Part shown: positions 33,052 to 43,335 of the stretch, in pieces
Layout of the letters: the number at the start of each line of letters is the position of its first letter
Numbering within the stretch: the stretch's first letter is position 1
Assembly (NCBI RefSeq): GCF_030605225.1
Contig: NZ_JAUWAV010000030.1
Coordinates: forward strand, 1 to 53,073
Reading direction: 5' to 3'
DNA length: 53,073 bases
DNA from: Geoalkalibacter sp.
Lineage (GTDB): Bacteria; Desulfobacterota; Desulfuromonadia; Desulfuromonadales; Geoalkalibacteraceae
Made by a program: the position numbers and the translations under genes
The notes under the pieces: generated by a model
What the model saw: only the letters and a program-made list of their open reading frames with translations
What the model was told of the DNA's origin: nothing
Database searches by the model: none

Positions 33052-34163
33052 GAAGCGTCGACTTTGAGGCATTCCAGCCGGCCCTTGAGCGCCGCCTTGA
33101 AGCATCGGTTGCACGAGGTGCAGTCGCTTGCGAAAGGCTGCGCATCGTCACGCCAGCGACGCACCAGGCCAGGCTCTCGAATCAACGGCCGGCTCAGGGA
33201 GACGTAGTCGGCCTGACGCTCGTCGATGATCGCGGCGGCGCTTTCCAGGCAGCGGATGCCGCCGACGACCATGACCGGGCAGCCCACGGCCGCCTTGACA
33301 GCGCGCGCCAGGGCGAGATTGTACGCTTGCTTGTCCGCTTCATCCGGCGGGCGGCGCAGGGGAGTTTGTTCGCCCGAGGCGGGCGTGCCGCTGCTCACTT
33401 CGATGGCGTCGACGCCCAGGGCGTCAAGAGCCTGGGCGATGCGCAGGGCATCCTGCTCCGAAAGACCTTCGGGCAAGTGGTCGGCGCCGGTGAGCTTGAC
33501 CAGGATGGGATAGTCGTCGCCCAGCGCCGCGCGTACCGCCCGATAGATGTCGAGGAGAAAACGGGAGCGATTCTCCAGGCTGCCGCCGTAGTCGTCGTCG
33601 CGCCGGTTGGTGTGGGGAGAGAGAAACTGGTTGATGAGATAGCCGTGGGCGGCATGCAGCTGCACGGCATCGAAACCGCCTTCCCGGGCGCGCCGGGCCG
33701 CGTCGGCAAAGGCGCTGATGGTTCGTTGGATCTCGGCGCCGCTCATCTCGCGCGGGGTTTCCGGCTGATACTGGGCGGCGGCGACGGCGGAGGGGGCCAG
33801 GGGCGTGCCGCCGCACAGATTGGCACGTGTCTGCCCGCCGGCGTGCCCCAATTGCGCGCAGAGGACGCCGCCGGCGCGGTGCACGGCCGTCGTGAGCGCG
33901 CGCAGTTCGCTGGTGAAATCGTCGCGGTGTAATCCCAACGCTCCGGGCAGGGGGCGGCCCTCGGCCGCGACAAAGGCAAAGCCGCTGACGATCAGCCCGA
34001 CGCCGCCCTCGGCGAGGGTGCGATACAGTTCGCCCAAGGCCGGGGTCGGCCGGCCGTCCTCGGCGCACATGCCTTCCCAGGTGGCGGAGCGCACCAGGCG
34101 GTTGTTTAATTTCAGGCCCTGGATGCGGGTCGGCTCAAACAGCAAGGACGGTTTTGTCTGCAT
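33048..34163 (-). CDS. NADH:flavin oxidoreductase (Old Yellow Enzyme family)
   Basis: This 371-aa protein is a single FMN-binding TIM barrel. The motifs include QLGHAGGQT (about 103-111), the catalytic pair in HAAHGYLINQFLSPHTNRRDDDYGGS (about 170-195), and the FMN-phosphate strand VVGGI. A C-terminal CTSCNRC (about 348-354) suggests an extra cysteine cluster, as in some clostridial-type family members, but the long C-terminal NAD domain of 2,4-dienoyl-CoA reductases is absent. GGAG lies 8 bases before the ATG. It begins 12 bases after the M24 peptidase gene and is likely cotranscribed with it. The substrate is unknown, perhaps an enone or enoyl compound. Confidence 0.88.
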   Translation of the reverse strand: MQTKPSLLFEPTRIQGLKLNNRLVRSATWEGMCAEDGRPTPALGELYRTLAEGGVGLIVSGFAFVAAEGRPLPGALGLHRDDFTSELRALTTAVHRAGGVLCAQLGHAGGQTRANLCGGTPLAPSAVAAAQYQPETPREMSGAEIQRTISAFADAARRAREGGFDAVQLHAAHGYLINQFLSPHTNRRDDDYGGSLENRSRFLLDIYRAVRAALGDDYPILVKLTGADHLPEGLSEQDALRIAQALDALGVDAIEVSSGTPASGEQTPLRRPPDEADKQAYNLALARAVKAAVGCPVMVVGGIRCLESAAAIIDERQADYVSLSRPLIREPGLVRRWRDDAQPFASDCTSCNRCFKAALKGRLECLKVDAS

Positions 34164-34175
34164 CGTGTCCGTCTC

Positions 34176-35342
34176 CTAGATCTGAATCAGGTCGTCGGCC
34201 AGGCGGGTCAGGCGCGTGCCGCCCTCGGGACCGACGGCGAAGGTGTTTTCGATGCCGATCACGCCCTTGCCGGGAAAGGCGAATTTGGGTTCGACGGCCA
34301 CCGTCTGCCCCAATTGCAGGGGCACCTGGAAGCCCTGGGCGAGGATCGGCAGCTCGTCGAGTTCCAGTCCGACGCCGTGGCCGACGAACTTGGCCTGCTC
34401 ACCGGGCGCGCCCATGAAGTGGTTGCCGAGCCCTGCGGCTTCGGCCAGGGCGACGGCGCCGGCGAACAATTCGGCGCAATCCTGCCCGGGGCGCAGATTT
34501 TCCGTCAAGTAATCCTGAATCTCCAGGGCCACGTCGAAGGCCTTGCGCATCTCGGGATGCAGTTCGCCGAACACGAACATGCGGGTCATATCGACGATGT
34601 AACCCTCGAAGACCCCGGTGTAATCGACGAGGATTGGTGCATTGCGGGCAATGGGGGCGGTGGAGGCGCCGTGGGCGGCGGCGCTGGAGAGTCCGCTGCC
34701 GGTGGCGGGCCCGTCGAAGAAGCCCGACCGGGCCGCGCTCTCGCCGGAAGCGGCGATCCCCCGAAAAAGTTCCTGATTGAAGGCGCGCAGACGCACATAG
34801 CCTTCGCAGCCCTGCTTACGCGCCCGGTACTCAATTTCGGCGGACAGATCGAGTTCGCGCATGTCCGGCCGCAGAAATTCGGGGATCCGGGCGAAGACCG
34901 CGCAGAGCCGCGCGGCGCTCTCTTTCATTTTTTCCATTTCCCAGGCGGACTTGATCGAACGCAGCTCGCGGTTGAGGGCGCTGATGTCGACGAAGTCGCA
35001 ACCCGGCAGCACCTTGTTCAAAAAATGCAGCTGCTGAACAGGCAGGACATCGAAGGTCAGGCCGACGCGCCGCGCCGCGCCCAGCACACTCGGCAGTTCG
35101 CGGCTGGGCGGGAAGGTCCGAACGTCGGCGACGGCGCTCTCGGCCAGGGCGCGGGAGAGGCTTTTGCGCACCAGCAGCACGGGGTCGCCAGCGGTCGGAA
35201 TCCACAGCAACGCATTCGGGCGGGTGCCGGAAAAATAATAGATGTCGATGGGATAGGCGAAGAGCGCCCCGTCGAGGTCGCGTTTCTCAAGCTCGGTCTG
35301 GAGCCGGCGAATGCGTCGTGCGCATTCCTGCTGGATGGCCAT
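34176..35342 (-). CDS. M24-family Xaa-Pro-type metallopeptidase
   Basis: The 388-aa protein has a creatinase-like N-terminal domain (1-130) and a pita-bread M24 domain. The five predicted metal ligands are in ILVDYTG (D), YIVDMTR (D), FVGHGVG (H), VAVEPKF (E) and GIENT (E), all present. AAGGAGG lies 5 bases before the ATG at 35342. Family members cleave X-Pro peptides, but this length class also includes creatinase-like enzymes, so the substrate is open. A composite palindromic repeat lies just upstream, between this gene and icmF. Confidence 0.88.
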   Translation of the reverse strand: MAIQQECARRIRRLQTELEKRDLDGALFAYPIDIYYFSGTRPNALLWIPTAGDPVLLVRKSLSRALAESAVADVRTFPPSRELPSVLGAARRVGLTFDVLPVQQLHFLNKVLPGCDFVDISALNRELRSIKSAWEMEKMKESAARLCAVFARIPEFLRPDMRELDLSAEIEYRARKQGCEGYVRLRAFNQELFRGIAASGESAARSGFFDGPATGSGLSSAAAHGASTAPIARNAPILVDYTGVFEGYIVDMTRMFVFGELHPEMRKAFDVALEIQDYLTENLRPGQDCAELFAGAVALAEAAGLGNHFMGAPGEQAKFVGHGVGLELDELPILAQGFQVPLQLGQTVAVEPKFAFPGKGVIGIENTFAVGPEGGTRLTRLADDLIQI

Positions 35343-35363
35343 GGATTCCTCCTTGTCGTTTTG

Positions 35364-35503
35364 AAATCCCCCCCGACCCCCCTTTGTCAAAGGGGGGAGG
35401 TTGTCCTTTTTCTCTTTGACAAAGGAGGAGGACGCAGTTCATTGAGCACACATTTCACGGCTGCCTTTTCCCCCTTTGGCAAAGGGGGATCAAGGGGGAT
35501 TTT
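35364..35503. repeat. Composite palindromic intergenic repeat (copy 1)
   Basis: The left unit AAATCCCCCC...CCCCCCTTTGTCAAAGGGGGG and the right unit TTTCCCCCTTTGGCAAAGGGGG...GGGGGATTTT are in inverted orientation, with a degenerate middle unit near 35413. The block occupies the whole spacer between icmF and the M24 peptidase gene. Related blocks are at 47237-47336 and 50473-50562. Confidence 0.9.
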
Positions 35504-38500
35504 CTACATGTTGCGCCGGTACTGGCCGCCGACCTCGTAGAGGGCCGCGCTGATCTGCCCGAGGGAGGCGACCTGCACGGTGTTCAGCAACTCGGCGAAG
35601 ATGTTGTCGCCGGCCTCGGCGACCTGCTGCAGGCGCTGGAGGGCCTGGGGCGCCGCCGTGCGATGGCGCTGCTGGAAGGCGCGCAGGTTGGCGATCTGCT
35701 GCTCTTTTTCGGCGCGGGTGGCGCGGGCCAGCTCGCCGGGGATGCGGTATCCCTCCTCGTCGGCGCGGGGGTTGAGGTAGGTGTTGACACCGATGATGGG
35801 GAGCTCCCCCGAGTGCTTGAGGTGCTCGTAAAGCATGGATTCTTCCTGAATTTTGCTGCGCTGGTACTGGGTCTCCATGGCGCCGAGCACCCCGCCGCGC
35901 TCGTTGATGCGCTCGAATTCGACCAGCACCGCCTCCTCCACCAGATCGGTGAGTTCGTCGATGATGAAGGCCCCCTGCAGGGGGTTTTCGTTTTTAGCCA
36001 GCCCCAGCTCCTTGGTGATGATCATCTGGATGGCCATGGCGCGGCGCACCGATTCTTCCGTGGGGGTGGTGACCGCCTCGTCGTAGGCATTGGTGTGCAG
36101 CGAATTGCAGTTGTCGTAGATCGCCATGAGCGCCTGCAAGGTGGTGCGGATGTCGTTGAAATCCATCTCCTGGGCATGCAGGGAGCGCCCCGAGGTCTGG
36201 ATGTGGTACTTGAGCATCTGGCTGCGGGCGTTGGCGCCGTATTTGTTCTTCAGCACCACCGACCAGATGCGCCGCGCCACCCGGCCGATGACGGTGTACT
36301 CGGGATCAAGGCCGTTGCTGAAGAAAAACGAGAGGTTGGGGGCGAAGTCGTCGATGTGCATGCCGCGCGAGAGGTAGTACTCGATGAAGGTGAAGCCGTT
36401 GGCCAGGGTGAAGGCGAGCTGGGAGATGGGGTTGGCTCCGGCCTCGGCGATGTGGTAGCCGCTGATGGAGACCGAGTAATAGTTGCGCACCTTCTCGTCG
36501 ATGAAGAACTGCTGGATGTCGCCCATCATCTTCAGGGCGAACTCGGTGGAGAAGATGCAGGTGTTTTGCCCCTGATCCTCCTTGAGGATGTCGGCCTGCA
36601 CCGTGCCGCGCACCGTCTGCAAGGTGCAGGCGCGGATTTCGCGCTCTTCGTCCGCGGAGGGCTCGCGCCCCTGCTTGCGGCGGAAAATCTCAAGCTGCTG
36701 GCGGACGGCGGTGTTGAAAAACATGGCAAGCAGAATGGGCGCCGGGCCGTTGACCGTCATCGACACGCTGGTCATGGGGTCGCACAGATCGAAGCCGGCG
36801 AAGAGCTTGTCCATGTCGTCCTGGGTGCAGATGGAGACGCCGCTTTCCCCCACCTTGCCGTAGATGTCGGGGCGCTCGTCGGGATCCTCGCCATACAGGG
36901 TCACGCTGTCGAAGGCAGTGGAGAGGCGCTTGGCCGGATCATCCTTGGTCAGGTAATGAAAGCGGCGGTTGGTGCGCTCGGGCGTCCCTTCTCCGGCGAA
37001 CTGGCGCTTAGGGTCCTCGGCGGTGCGCTTGAAGGGAAAGAGGCCCGCGGTGTAGGGGAAGAAACCCGGCAGGTTCTCCTTGCGCGTCCATTTGACGATC
37101 TCCCCCCAGTCCTCGTAATCGGGCAGGCAGATCTTGGGGATGCGCGTGCCCGAGAGAGAGGTGGTGAAGGTCTCGGTGCGGATTTCCTTGTCGCGCACTT
37201 TGGTGACCATGACCGGCTCGCGGTAGGCCTTTTTCAGCTCCGGCCAGGCGGCGAGGGTATTCTTGGTCTCGGGGAGCAGGCGCTCCTCGCAGCTTGCCGC
37301 CAGGGCCGCGAGGGTCGCGTCCAACTGCTCCGCGTCGCCGGGCACGGCAGCGGCCGCCTGAGCACCGAGAGGGCGCGGCCGGCAGCGCAGCAGCTCGCGG
37401 GTGCCCAGCAATTGATAAAGTTGACGCGCCGCCCGGCTCTGCTCCTCGGTTTCCCGGCGATAATCGCGGGAGGTGCGGGCGATCTCGGCGAGATATCCCG
37501 CCTGCTCGGGGGGGATGATGTGACGGCGCCTGCTTTCGCGCGTCCCGATCTCCAGCGACGAGCGCCAGCCGGTGCCTTTCTTCTCGTTGATTTTGTCGAT
37601 GAGTGCTCGATACAGGACGTTGGTTCCCGCGTCGTTGAAGGTGCTGGCGATGGTGCCGTAGACCGGAATCTCCTCGTCGGGGGCCTCGAAGAGTTTGCGG
37701 TTGCGGCGCACCTGCTTGCGCACGTTGCGCAGGGCATCCTCGGCCCCCTTTTTTTCCATCTTGTTCAGCGCCACCAGATCGGCGAAGTCGAGCATGTCGA
37801 TTTTTTCCAGCTGCGTGGGGGCGCCGAATTCGCTGGTCATCACGTACAGGGAAACATCACAGACTTCGACGATTGCGGCATCCCCCTGGCCGATGCCGCT
37901 TGTTTCGACGAGGATCAGATCAAAAGCGGCCGCCTTGAGCACGCACAGGGCGTCGTGGATCGCCGCCGAGAGCTCGCTGCGCGATTGGCGGGTGGCCAGG
38001 GAGCGCATGTAGACCCGCGGCGAATCGATGGCGTTCATGCGGATGCGATCGCCGAGGAGCGCCCCGCCGCTGCGCCGCCGGGTGGGGTCGACGGAAAGGA
38101 TCGCCAGGTGCTTGTCGGGAAAGTCCCGCAGGAAGCGCCGCACCAGTTCGTCGGTGAGCGAACTCTTGCCCGCGCCGCCGGTGCCGGTGATGCCCAGTAC
38201 CGGAACATTGCGCCCCTGGGCGCGCAGTTTTCCAAAAATCTCATCGGTGTGCGGCGATGCCTCCCGCAGGCGGGCCTCGGCCAGGGAAATCAGTCGCGCG
38301 ATGGCCTGGGGGCTCTTTTCGCCGAGGGCCGCCAGATCTTTTTCGGCCGACTTGGGCGTGGGAAAGTCGCATTCCCTGAGCTTGAAGTCGATCATCCCCT
38401 GAAGCCCCATCTTGCGCCCGTCCTCGGGCGAAAAAATCTTGCAGATGCCGTAATCGTGCAGTTCGGCGATCTCCTTCGGAATGATGACCCCGCCGCCGCC

Positions 38501-38794
38501 GCCGAAGATCTTGATGTGCCCGGCCTCGCGTTCGCGCAGCAGATCGTGCATGTACTTGAAAAATTCCAGATGGCCGCCCTGGTAAGAACTGACGGCGATC
38601 CCCTGGGCGTCCTCGTGGATTGCGGCGGTGACGATTTCCTCGGCGGAGCGGTTGTGTCCCAGGTGCACGACTTCGGCGCCTGAGTCCTGCAGCAGACGGC
38701 GCATGATGTTGATCGACACGTCGTGGCCGTCGAAGAGACTGGTGGCGGTGACGAAGCGGATGGGATTCTGGGCCTGATAAGCGGCGGCTTCCAT
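35504..38794 (-). CDS. icmF: Fused isobutyryl-CoA mutase IcmF
   Basis: The 1096-aa protein has the IcmF order. An N-terminal B12-binding domain (about 12-140, with [13 protein letters not shown] carrying the cobalt-ligand H24) leads into a MeaB-like G-protein chaperone (P loop GTGGAGKS at 204-211), then the substrate-binding mutase barrel (about 560-1090, [28 protein letters not shown]). It interconverts isobutyryl-CoA and butyryl-CoA using adenosylcobalamin; some homologs also use isovaleryl/pivalyl-CoA. AAGGAG precedes the start at 38794. A consensus sigma-54 promoter lies 78 bases upstream, and the adjacent divergent activator and butyrate-type oxidation operon point to acyl-CoA catabolism. 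Confidence 0.93.
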   Translation of the reverse strand: MEAAAYQAQNPIRFVTATSLFDGHDVSINIMRRLLQDSGAEVVHLGHNRSAEEIVTAAIHEDAQGIAVSSYQGGHLEFFKYMHDLLREREAGHIKIFGGGGGVIIPKEIAELHDYGICKIFSPEDGRKMGLQGMIDFKLRECDFPTPKSAEKDLAALGEKSPQAIARLISLAEARLREASPHTDEIFGKLRAQGRNVPVLGITGTGGAGKSSLTDELVRRFLRDFPDKHLAILSVDPTRRRSGGALLGDRIRMNAIDSPRVYMRSLATRQSRSELSAAIHDALCVLKAAAFDLILVETSGIGQGDAAIVEVCDVSLYVMTSEFGAPTQLEKIDMLDFADLVALNKMEKKGAEDALRNVRKQVRRNRKLFEAPDEEIPVYGTIASTFNDAGTNVLYRALIDKINEKKGTGWRSSLEIGTRESRRRHIIPPEQAGYLAEIARTSRDYRRETEEQSRAARQLYQLLGTRELLRCRPRPLGAQAAAAVPGDAEQLDATLAALAASCEERLLPETKNTLAAWPELKKAYREPVMVTKVRDKEIRTETFTTSLSGTRIPKICLPDYEDWGEIVKWTRKENLPGFFPYTAGLFPFKRTAEDPKRQFAGEGTPERTNRRFHYLTKDDPAKRLSTAFDSVTLYGEDPDERPDIYGKVGESGVSICTQDDMDKLFAGFDLCDPMTSVSMTVNGPAPILLAMFFNTAVRQQLEIFRRKQGREPSADEEREIRACTLQTVRGTVQADILKEDQGQNTCIFSTEFALKMMGDIQQFFIDEKVRNYYSVSISGYHIAEAGANPISQLAFTLANGFTFIEYYLSRGMHIDDFAPNLSFFFSNGLDPEYTVIGRVARRIWSVVLKNKYGANARSQMLKYHIQTSGRSLHAQEMDFNDIRTTLQALMAIYDNCNSLHTNAYDEAVTTPTEESVRRAMAIQMIITKELGLAKNENPLQGAFIIDELTDLVEEAVLVEFERINERGGVLGAMETQYQRSKIQEESMLYEHLKHSGELPIIGVNTYLNPRADEEGYRIPGELARATRAEKEQQIANLRAFQQRHRTAAPQALQRLQQVAEAGDNIFAELLNTVQVASLGQISAALYEVGGQYRRNM

Positions 38795-39128
38795 GGCGCT
38801 CTCTCCTTGGTGGGTTCGGCGGGATCCGGCCGGGCCGGCCGAAGATCGCATATATTTGGAAACAATGTTTTAGCAACGGTCGTGCCAAGCCGCGCCAGTC
38901 TTGCCATGCCTTGGGTAAGTTGCCGATATTGCTTTGTTTTAATTGTTACGCGAGGCGGAAGTATTAGGAAAAAATGTTTTACTTGATTTGGGTGTCTCGC
39001 TTTGTTTACATTGGAGCCCGATGTTTGTGGGCTGGGGATGGGTTGGCGCCTGTCGCCGAGGTTGACAGTGGTTCTTTTGGTTTACAGTCGCAGACATCGA
39101 ATTGCGCCGATGGGCTTGGGAGTTTTGG
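38795..39128. other. 334-bp divergent regulatory region between icmF and the activator gene
   Basis: It holds the sigma-54 promoter of icmF and, toward the activator gene, AT-rich sequence with GTTTACA at 39004-39010 and 39080-39086 and GTTTTAC near 38975. These could be binding sites for the activator or another regulator. No gene is seen. Confidence 0.5.
38872..38887 (-). promoter_or_regulatory. Sigma-54 promoter of icmF
   Basis: On the minus strand TGGCACGACCGTTGCT matches the -24/-12 consensus TGGCACG-N4-TTGCW exactly, with the required 10 bases between the GG and GC pairs. It would start transcription near 38860, about 65 bases before the icmF ATG. Confidence 0.85.
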
Positions 39129-40898
39129 ATGGAATTTGTGCAGATGGTCAGTCGTACCGAATTCGACTTTGATGCCCTGCTCGCTCAGCGGGACTGGTGG
39201 GTGGTGGTACTCGATCAGGATCAGCGGATTCGCGCTTCAAACGAAGTCGGGCAGTCCCTTCTCGGTCTGGACGGCAAGGACCTCGACGGGAGGCGCCTGG
39301 ATGACATTGTCAAACTGGGGCATCTGACCTCCCTGATGAGCAAGGGCGTCAGTTTCCGTTCGCAGCCGGCTTCGGTCTCCACCGGCAAGCTGATCTGCCA
39401 TTATGTGCCCGAGGTGCAAAACGGCGAATTGCGCGGCGGGGTGCTGGCCATCGACCGGGTGGTGCGCGCGCACGACGATCTCTCCTACATCGAGTTGCAT
39501 GAGATCGTGCGCACCCTGGGACCCATCATGGATCTGGCTTACGAGGGCACCATCATTGTCGACGAGGAAGGCACCATCGTGCTGGTCAACCAGGCGATGG
39601 CCGATATTTTCGGCGTGCGCACCCAGGACATGATCGGCCGGCACATTCTGGAGGCCTATCCTAATTCCAAGCTCTCGCGCCTGCCCATCGTCATGAAGAC
39701 CGGCAAGGCCGAGGTCGGTTGGCCGCACTTCCTCAACGGCCGCGAGATCATTGCCTGCCGCTATCCGCTGATCAGCAACGGACGAGCCATAGGGGCCCTG
39801 GGCAAGGTGCTGATTCAGGATGTTCACGACCGCGTGCGTCTGGCCAAGGGGGCGCCGCTGCAAGAGCCGACCCCGGGGAGTTCGCCGCGCGTCGCCAAGG
39901 GCGGCGATTTCAAGTACGACATCAACAGCATCATCGGTCACAGCAAGGTGATGCGCTCGCTCAAGGAGACTCTGCTGCGGGTGGCGGAGCGCGGGTCGAA
40001 TGTGCTGCTGGTCGGGGAGAGCGGCACCGGCAAGGAGCTCTTCGCTCACGCCATCCATGCCGCCAGCAAGCGGCGCAACGGGCCCTTCATCAAGATGAAC
40101 TGCGCGGCGATTCCCGAGCATCTGCTCGAATCGGAGCTCTTCGGCTACGCCGAAGGGGCGTTCACCGGGGCGAAGAAGGGCGGGCAGATCGGCAAATTCG
40201 AGCTGGCCCACAACGGCACCATTTTTCTCGACGAAATCAGCGACATGTCGGTGACCATGCAGGCCAAGCTGTTGCGCATCCTGCAGGAACGCGAACTCAC
40301 GCCTCTGGGCAGCAGCCAGGCCAGGAAGGTCGATGTGCGCATCATCGCCGCGACCAACGTCAAGCTCGAAGAAGCGGTGCGCGAGGGAAAATTCCGCGAG
40401 GATCTGTATTACCGCCTCAACGTCATGGCGCTCTCCATCCCGCCGCTGCGGGATCGCACCGAGGATCTCTATTTCATCGTCAATCATTTTCTCGACAGCT
40501 TCAACGCCGAGTTCGGTCTGGAGATCCAGGGCCTGGAGCCCTCGGCCTGGGAAGCGCTCAAGGCCTATCACTATCCCGGCAATATCCGCGAATTGCGCAA
40601 CATTATCGAGAGCGCCTTCAACGTGGTCACCGGCGCGGTCATCCGGCGCGAACATCTGCCTTATCACATTCGCCAGCTTGCGGCCCCGCCCCGCGAGCCG
40701 AGCCCCTGCACCGAGGCGGAGGGTTTTCTGGCCGATGTCGGGCGGCGCCCCTTGCAGGAGATTCTGGAAGGGCTGGAAAAACAGATTCTGGATAAAGCTT
40801 TGCAGCAGGTCGCGGGCAACAAGCTCCAGGCGGCCGGCCTGCTCGGCATCTCGCGGCCGGGCTTTTACAAAAAACTCCAGAAATACGGCATGGTTTGA
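39129..40898 (+). CDS. Sigma-54-dependent activator with PAS domains
   Basis: The 589-aa protein has two PAS-like sensory regions (about 20-110 and 130-235). An AAA+ sigma-54-interaction domain spans about 263-500, with Walker A GESGTGKE 296-303, the GAFTGA loop 343-348 and Walker B TIFLDEI 364-370. A Fis-type helix-turn-helix ends the protein (LGISRPGFYKKLQKYG). It lacks a receiver domain, so it probably senses a small molecule or redox state directly. GGAG lies 6 bases before the ATG at 39129. It sits between two sigma-54 promoters, those of icmF and the acyl-CoA oxidation operon, which are its likely targets. Confidence 0.93.
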   Translation: MEFVQMVSRTEFDFDALLAQRDWWVVVLDQDQRIRASNEVGQSLLGLDGKDLDGRRLDDIVKLGHLTSLMSKGVSFRSQPASVSTGKLICHYVPEVQNGELRGGVLAIDRVVRAHDDLSYIELHEIVRTLGPIMDLAYEGTIIVDEEGTIVLVNQAMADIFGVRTQDMIGRHILEAYPNSKLSRLPIVMKTGKAEVGWPHFLNGREIIACRYPLISNGRAIGALGKVLIQDVHDRVRLAKGAPLQEPTPGSSPRVAKGGDFKYDINSIIGHSKVMRSLKETLLRVAERGSNVLLVGESGTGKELFAHAIHAASKRRNGPFIKMNCAAIPEHLLESELFGYAEGAFTGAKKGGQIGKFELAHNGTIFLDEISDMSVTMQAKLLRILQERELTPLGSSQARKVDVRIIAATNVKLEEAVREGKFREDLYYRLNVMALSIPPLRDRTEDLYFIVNHFLDSFNAEFGLEIQGLEPSAWEALKAYHYPGNIRELRNIIESAFNVVTGAVIRREHLPYHIRQLAAPPREPSPCTEAEGFLADVGRRPLQEILEGLEKQILDKALQQVAGNKLQAAGLLGISRPGFYKKLQKYGMV

Positions 40899-41267
40899 GA
40901 TTTGGGCGGGTTCCGTGCAGTCCGGTGCGCGGAACCCGTGTCAACAAACGTAGACGTGTCACGCTTGATAACAGTGTTCTGAAAAAAGCCCCTCCGCTTT
41001 CCTCTTCTCTTCGCTCGCTCCCGCTCTCGCGTCTCATTTCGCTTCTGGTGACAACCTCCGTTTACACCCCGAGGTTGCTCCCCGACGCCCTATCCCTGTG
41101 CAGATTTTCTGTTCTTCTTTCCTAAGATCCTGAAAATAAACGCAAAAAAGTTGACCTGAAATTTTCAAACGGTGTTTGGCACTCGCCTTGCTCTAGGAAG
41201 GCAAGGACGCAGTCACCGCAAGGCCGAGAATCAAGGGGCGACCGCGCGACCGCCACAAGGAGCCGTG
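40899..41267 (+). other. 369-bp regulatory region before the acyl-CoA oxidation operon
   Basis: No gene is seen. The stretch begins with a hairpin that may terminate the activator transcript: GGTTCCG near 40910 pairs with CGGAACC at 40930-40936. GTTTACA occurs at 41060-41066. The sigma-54 promoter lies at 41177-41192. The A/T-rich part at 41100-41170 would allow DNA bending between an activator site and the promoter. Confidence 0.5.
41177..41192 (+). promoter_or_regulatory. Sigma-54 promoter of the acyl-CoA oxidation operon
   Basis: TGGCACTCGCCTTGCT has the -24 TGGCAC and -12 TTGCT elements with 10 bases between GG and GC. Transcription would begin near 41204, leaving a leader of about 64 bases before the ATG at 41268. 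Confidence 0.85.
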
Positions 41268-43262
41268 ATGGAATTTACAAGGGAAATCTACTGGAATGTC
41301 GGAGGGGGCGCGGCAACACTCGTCCCCATGTACCTTCTGACCCTGGCGGCCTTGGTGGTTATGGGGCGGGGCCTGTGGCGCCGCATTCAGGTCTACCGTC
41401 AGGGCCGGCCGGTGCAGCGCCTGGATGAACCCGGACAGCGGGCCTCGGCGGCTCTCAGGCAGGTGCTGAGTCAGGCCAGGGTGCTGCGCGTGCCCGGGGC
41501 GGGCACGGCGCACGGCCTATTCTTCTGGGGATTTTTCATTTTGTTCATCGGCACCTGCCTGGTGGTCGTTCAGGCCGATTTTACCGATCCCCTGTTCGGC
41601 GTGCAGTTTCTCAAGGGAACCTTCTACAAGTTTTTCTCCTTGATTCTGGATCTGGCCGGGCTGGTGGCGCTGATGATGCTGGCCGGTCTGTTCGTGCGCC
41701 GCTATCTCGTGCGCCCGCCGGGTCTGGAGACCGGCCGCGACGATGCCGTCATGCACGGCTTGCTCTTTGCCATTTTGTTGAGCGGCTTCGTGCTGGAAGG
41801 CGCGCGTATGGCGGTGACCGAGCTCGGCACCCCCCTGGCCGTCTGGTCGCCGGTGGGTCTGGTCTTCGCCAAAGCCTTCGTCGGCTTGGGCGAGCCGGCC
41901 CTGCGCGCCATGCACACCGGCGTCTGGTGGCTGCATCTGGCCCTGGCCCTGGGTTTCATCGCCCTGATTCCCTTCACCAAGTTTCGCCACATTTTCACCA
42001 CCAGCGCCAATTACCTGTTTGCCGACCGTGGCCCCAAGGGCAGCCTGGTGACGCTGAATCTCGAAGACGAGGCGGCCGAGAGCTTCGGCGCGGCCAAGGT
42101 GGCCGATCTGACCTGGAAGGATCTGTTCGACGCCGATGCCTGCACCCAGTGCAAGCGCTGTCAGGATCGCTGCCCGGCGCACGCCACGGACAAGCCCCTC
42201 TCGCCCATGAAACTGATCAATCAACTCGGCGAGACGGCCTTCAATGCTCCGGAGCGGTCGCTGGCCGAAAGCCTCGGCAAGGACGAGCTGTGGAGCTGCA
42301 CCACCTGCCGCGCCTGCCAGGAGATCTGCCCGGCGGCCATCGAGCATGTGCCCAAGATCGTCGAGGCCCGCCGCAACCTGGTGCTCATGGAGGGTGAGTT
42401 CCCCGGCGATGAGGTGATGAGCGCCGCCGAGAACACCGAAGTCAACGGCAATCCCCTGGGACTGTCCTTTGCCGCACGCGGCGACTGGGCGCAGGAGCTG
42501 GGCGTCAAGACCCTCGCGGAGGATGCCGAGGTCGACGTGCTCTATTTCGTCGGCTGCTACGCCTCTTTCGACAAGCGCAACATCCGTGTGGCCAAGGGTT
42601 TCATTCAGCTTTGCCAGGCTGCGGGCGTGCGCGTCGGCATTCTCGGCAGCGAGGAGAAGTGCTGCGGCGAGCCCCTGCGCAAGCTGGGCAACGAATATCT
42701 CTATCAGGGCGTGGCCACGGAAAATATCGAAACCATCAAGGGCTATGGGGTGAAGAAGGTCGTCACCAGCTGCCCGCACTGCTTCAACACCCTGGCCAAG
42801 GACTACCGCGATCTCGGCTTTGATCTCGAGGTCGAGCATTACACCGTTTTCCTCGAGCGCCTGCTCGCTCAGGGGGCCCTCAAACTGTCGCCGGCCGCCG
42901 AAGGCTTCGCCTGCACCTACCATGATTCCTGTTATCTGGGCCGTTACAACGACATCTTCAGCGCACCCCGCGCTCTCATCGCCCAGGCGGGCGGACAGCT
43001 GACGGAGATGAGCCGCAGCAAGGACGAGGGCTTCTGCTGCGGCGCGGGGGGCGGGCGCATCCTCGCCGAGGAAAAACTCGGCACCCGCATCAGCGAGATG
43101 CGCGCGCGCATGGCCGCCGAAACCGGCGCGCCCCTGCTCATCTCCAACTGTCCCTTCTGCCTCACCATGTTCGAGGACGGTATCAAAGGCGCCGGGCTTG
43201 AGGAGCAACTGGCGCCGAGAGACATCGCGGAGATTCTGGCCGAGAGGCTGCCCGCGGGATAA
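41268..43262 (+). CDS. EMO-like ETF:menaquinone oxidoreductase (membrane Fe-S, CCG-domain protein)
   Basis: The 664-aa protein has a NarI-like membrane domain of about five helices (residues 15-240) with histidines suited to haem b binding (for example H82, H163, H223, H241). Two 4Fe-4S ferredoxin motifs follow (C292/295/298/302 and C344/347/350/354), then two CCG domains of the HdrD/GlpC type (EEKCCGEPL; GFCCGAGGGR). This matches the DUF224-type proteins described as EMO, which pass electrons from reduced ETF to menaquinone. AAGGAG precedes the ATG. It is the first gene of the operon and is followed directly by etfB and etfA, as expected for that role. Confidence 0.88.
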   Translation: MEFTREIYWNVGGGAATLVPMYLLTLAALVVMGRGLWRRIQVYRQGRPVQRLDEPGQRASAALRQVLSQARVLRVPGAGTAHGLFFWGFFILFIGTCLVVVQADFTDPLFGVQFLKGTFYKFFSLILDLAGLVALMMLAGLFVRRYLVRPPGLETGRDDAVMHGLLFAILLSGFVLEGARMAVTELGTPLAVWSPVGLVFAKAFVGLGEPALRAMHTGVWWLHLALALGFIALIPFTKFRHIFTTSANYLFADRGPKGSLVTLNLEDEAAESFGAAKVADLTWKDLFDADACTQCKRCQDRCPAHATDKPLSPMKLINQLGETAFNAPERSLAESLGKDELWSCTTCRACQEICPAAIEHVPKIVEARRNLVLMEGEFPGDEVMSAAENTEVNGNPLGLSFAARGDWAQELGVKTLAEDAEVDVLYFVGCYASFDKRNIRVAKGFIQLCQAAGVRVGILGSEEKCCGEPLRKLGNEYLYQGVATENIETIKGYGVKKVVTSCPHCFNTLAKDYRDLGFDLEVEHYTVFLERLLAQGALKLSPAAEGFACTYHDSCYLGRYNDIFSAPRALIAQAGGQLTEMSRSKDEGFCCGAGGGRILAEEKLGTRISEMRARMAAETGAPLLISNCPFCLTMFEDGIKGAGLEEQLAPRDIAEILAERLPAG

Positions 43263-43335
43263 GGGCGCAGCGCCGACTCGCTTGGGCGGCCCGCCGGGCC
43301 GCCCCGACGACATACATTCTTTCTGGAGGTCGACA

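Noticed and set aside
35663-38683. About 1000-codon plus-strand open frame opposite icmF
   Set aside because: It is antisense shadow coding; IcmF on the minus strand matches a known family end to end.
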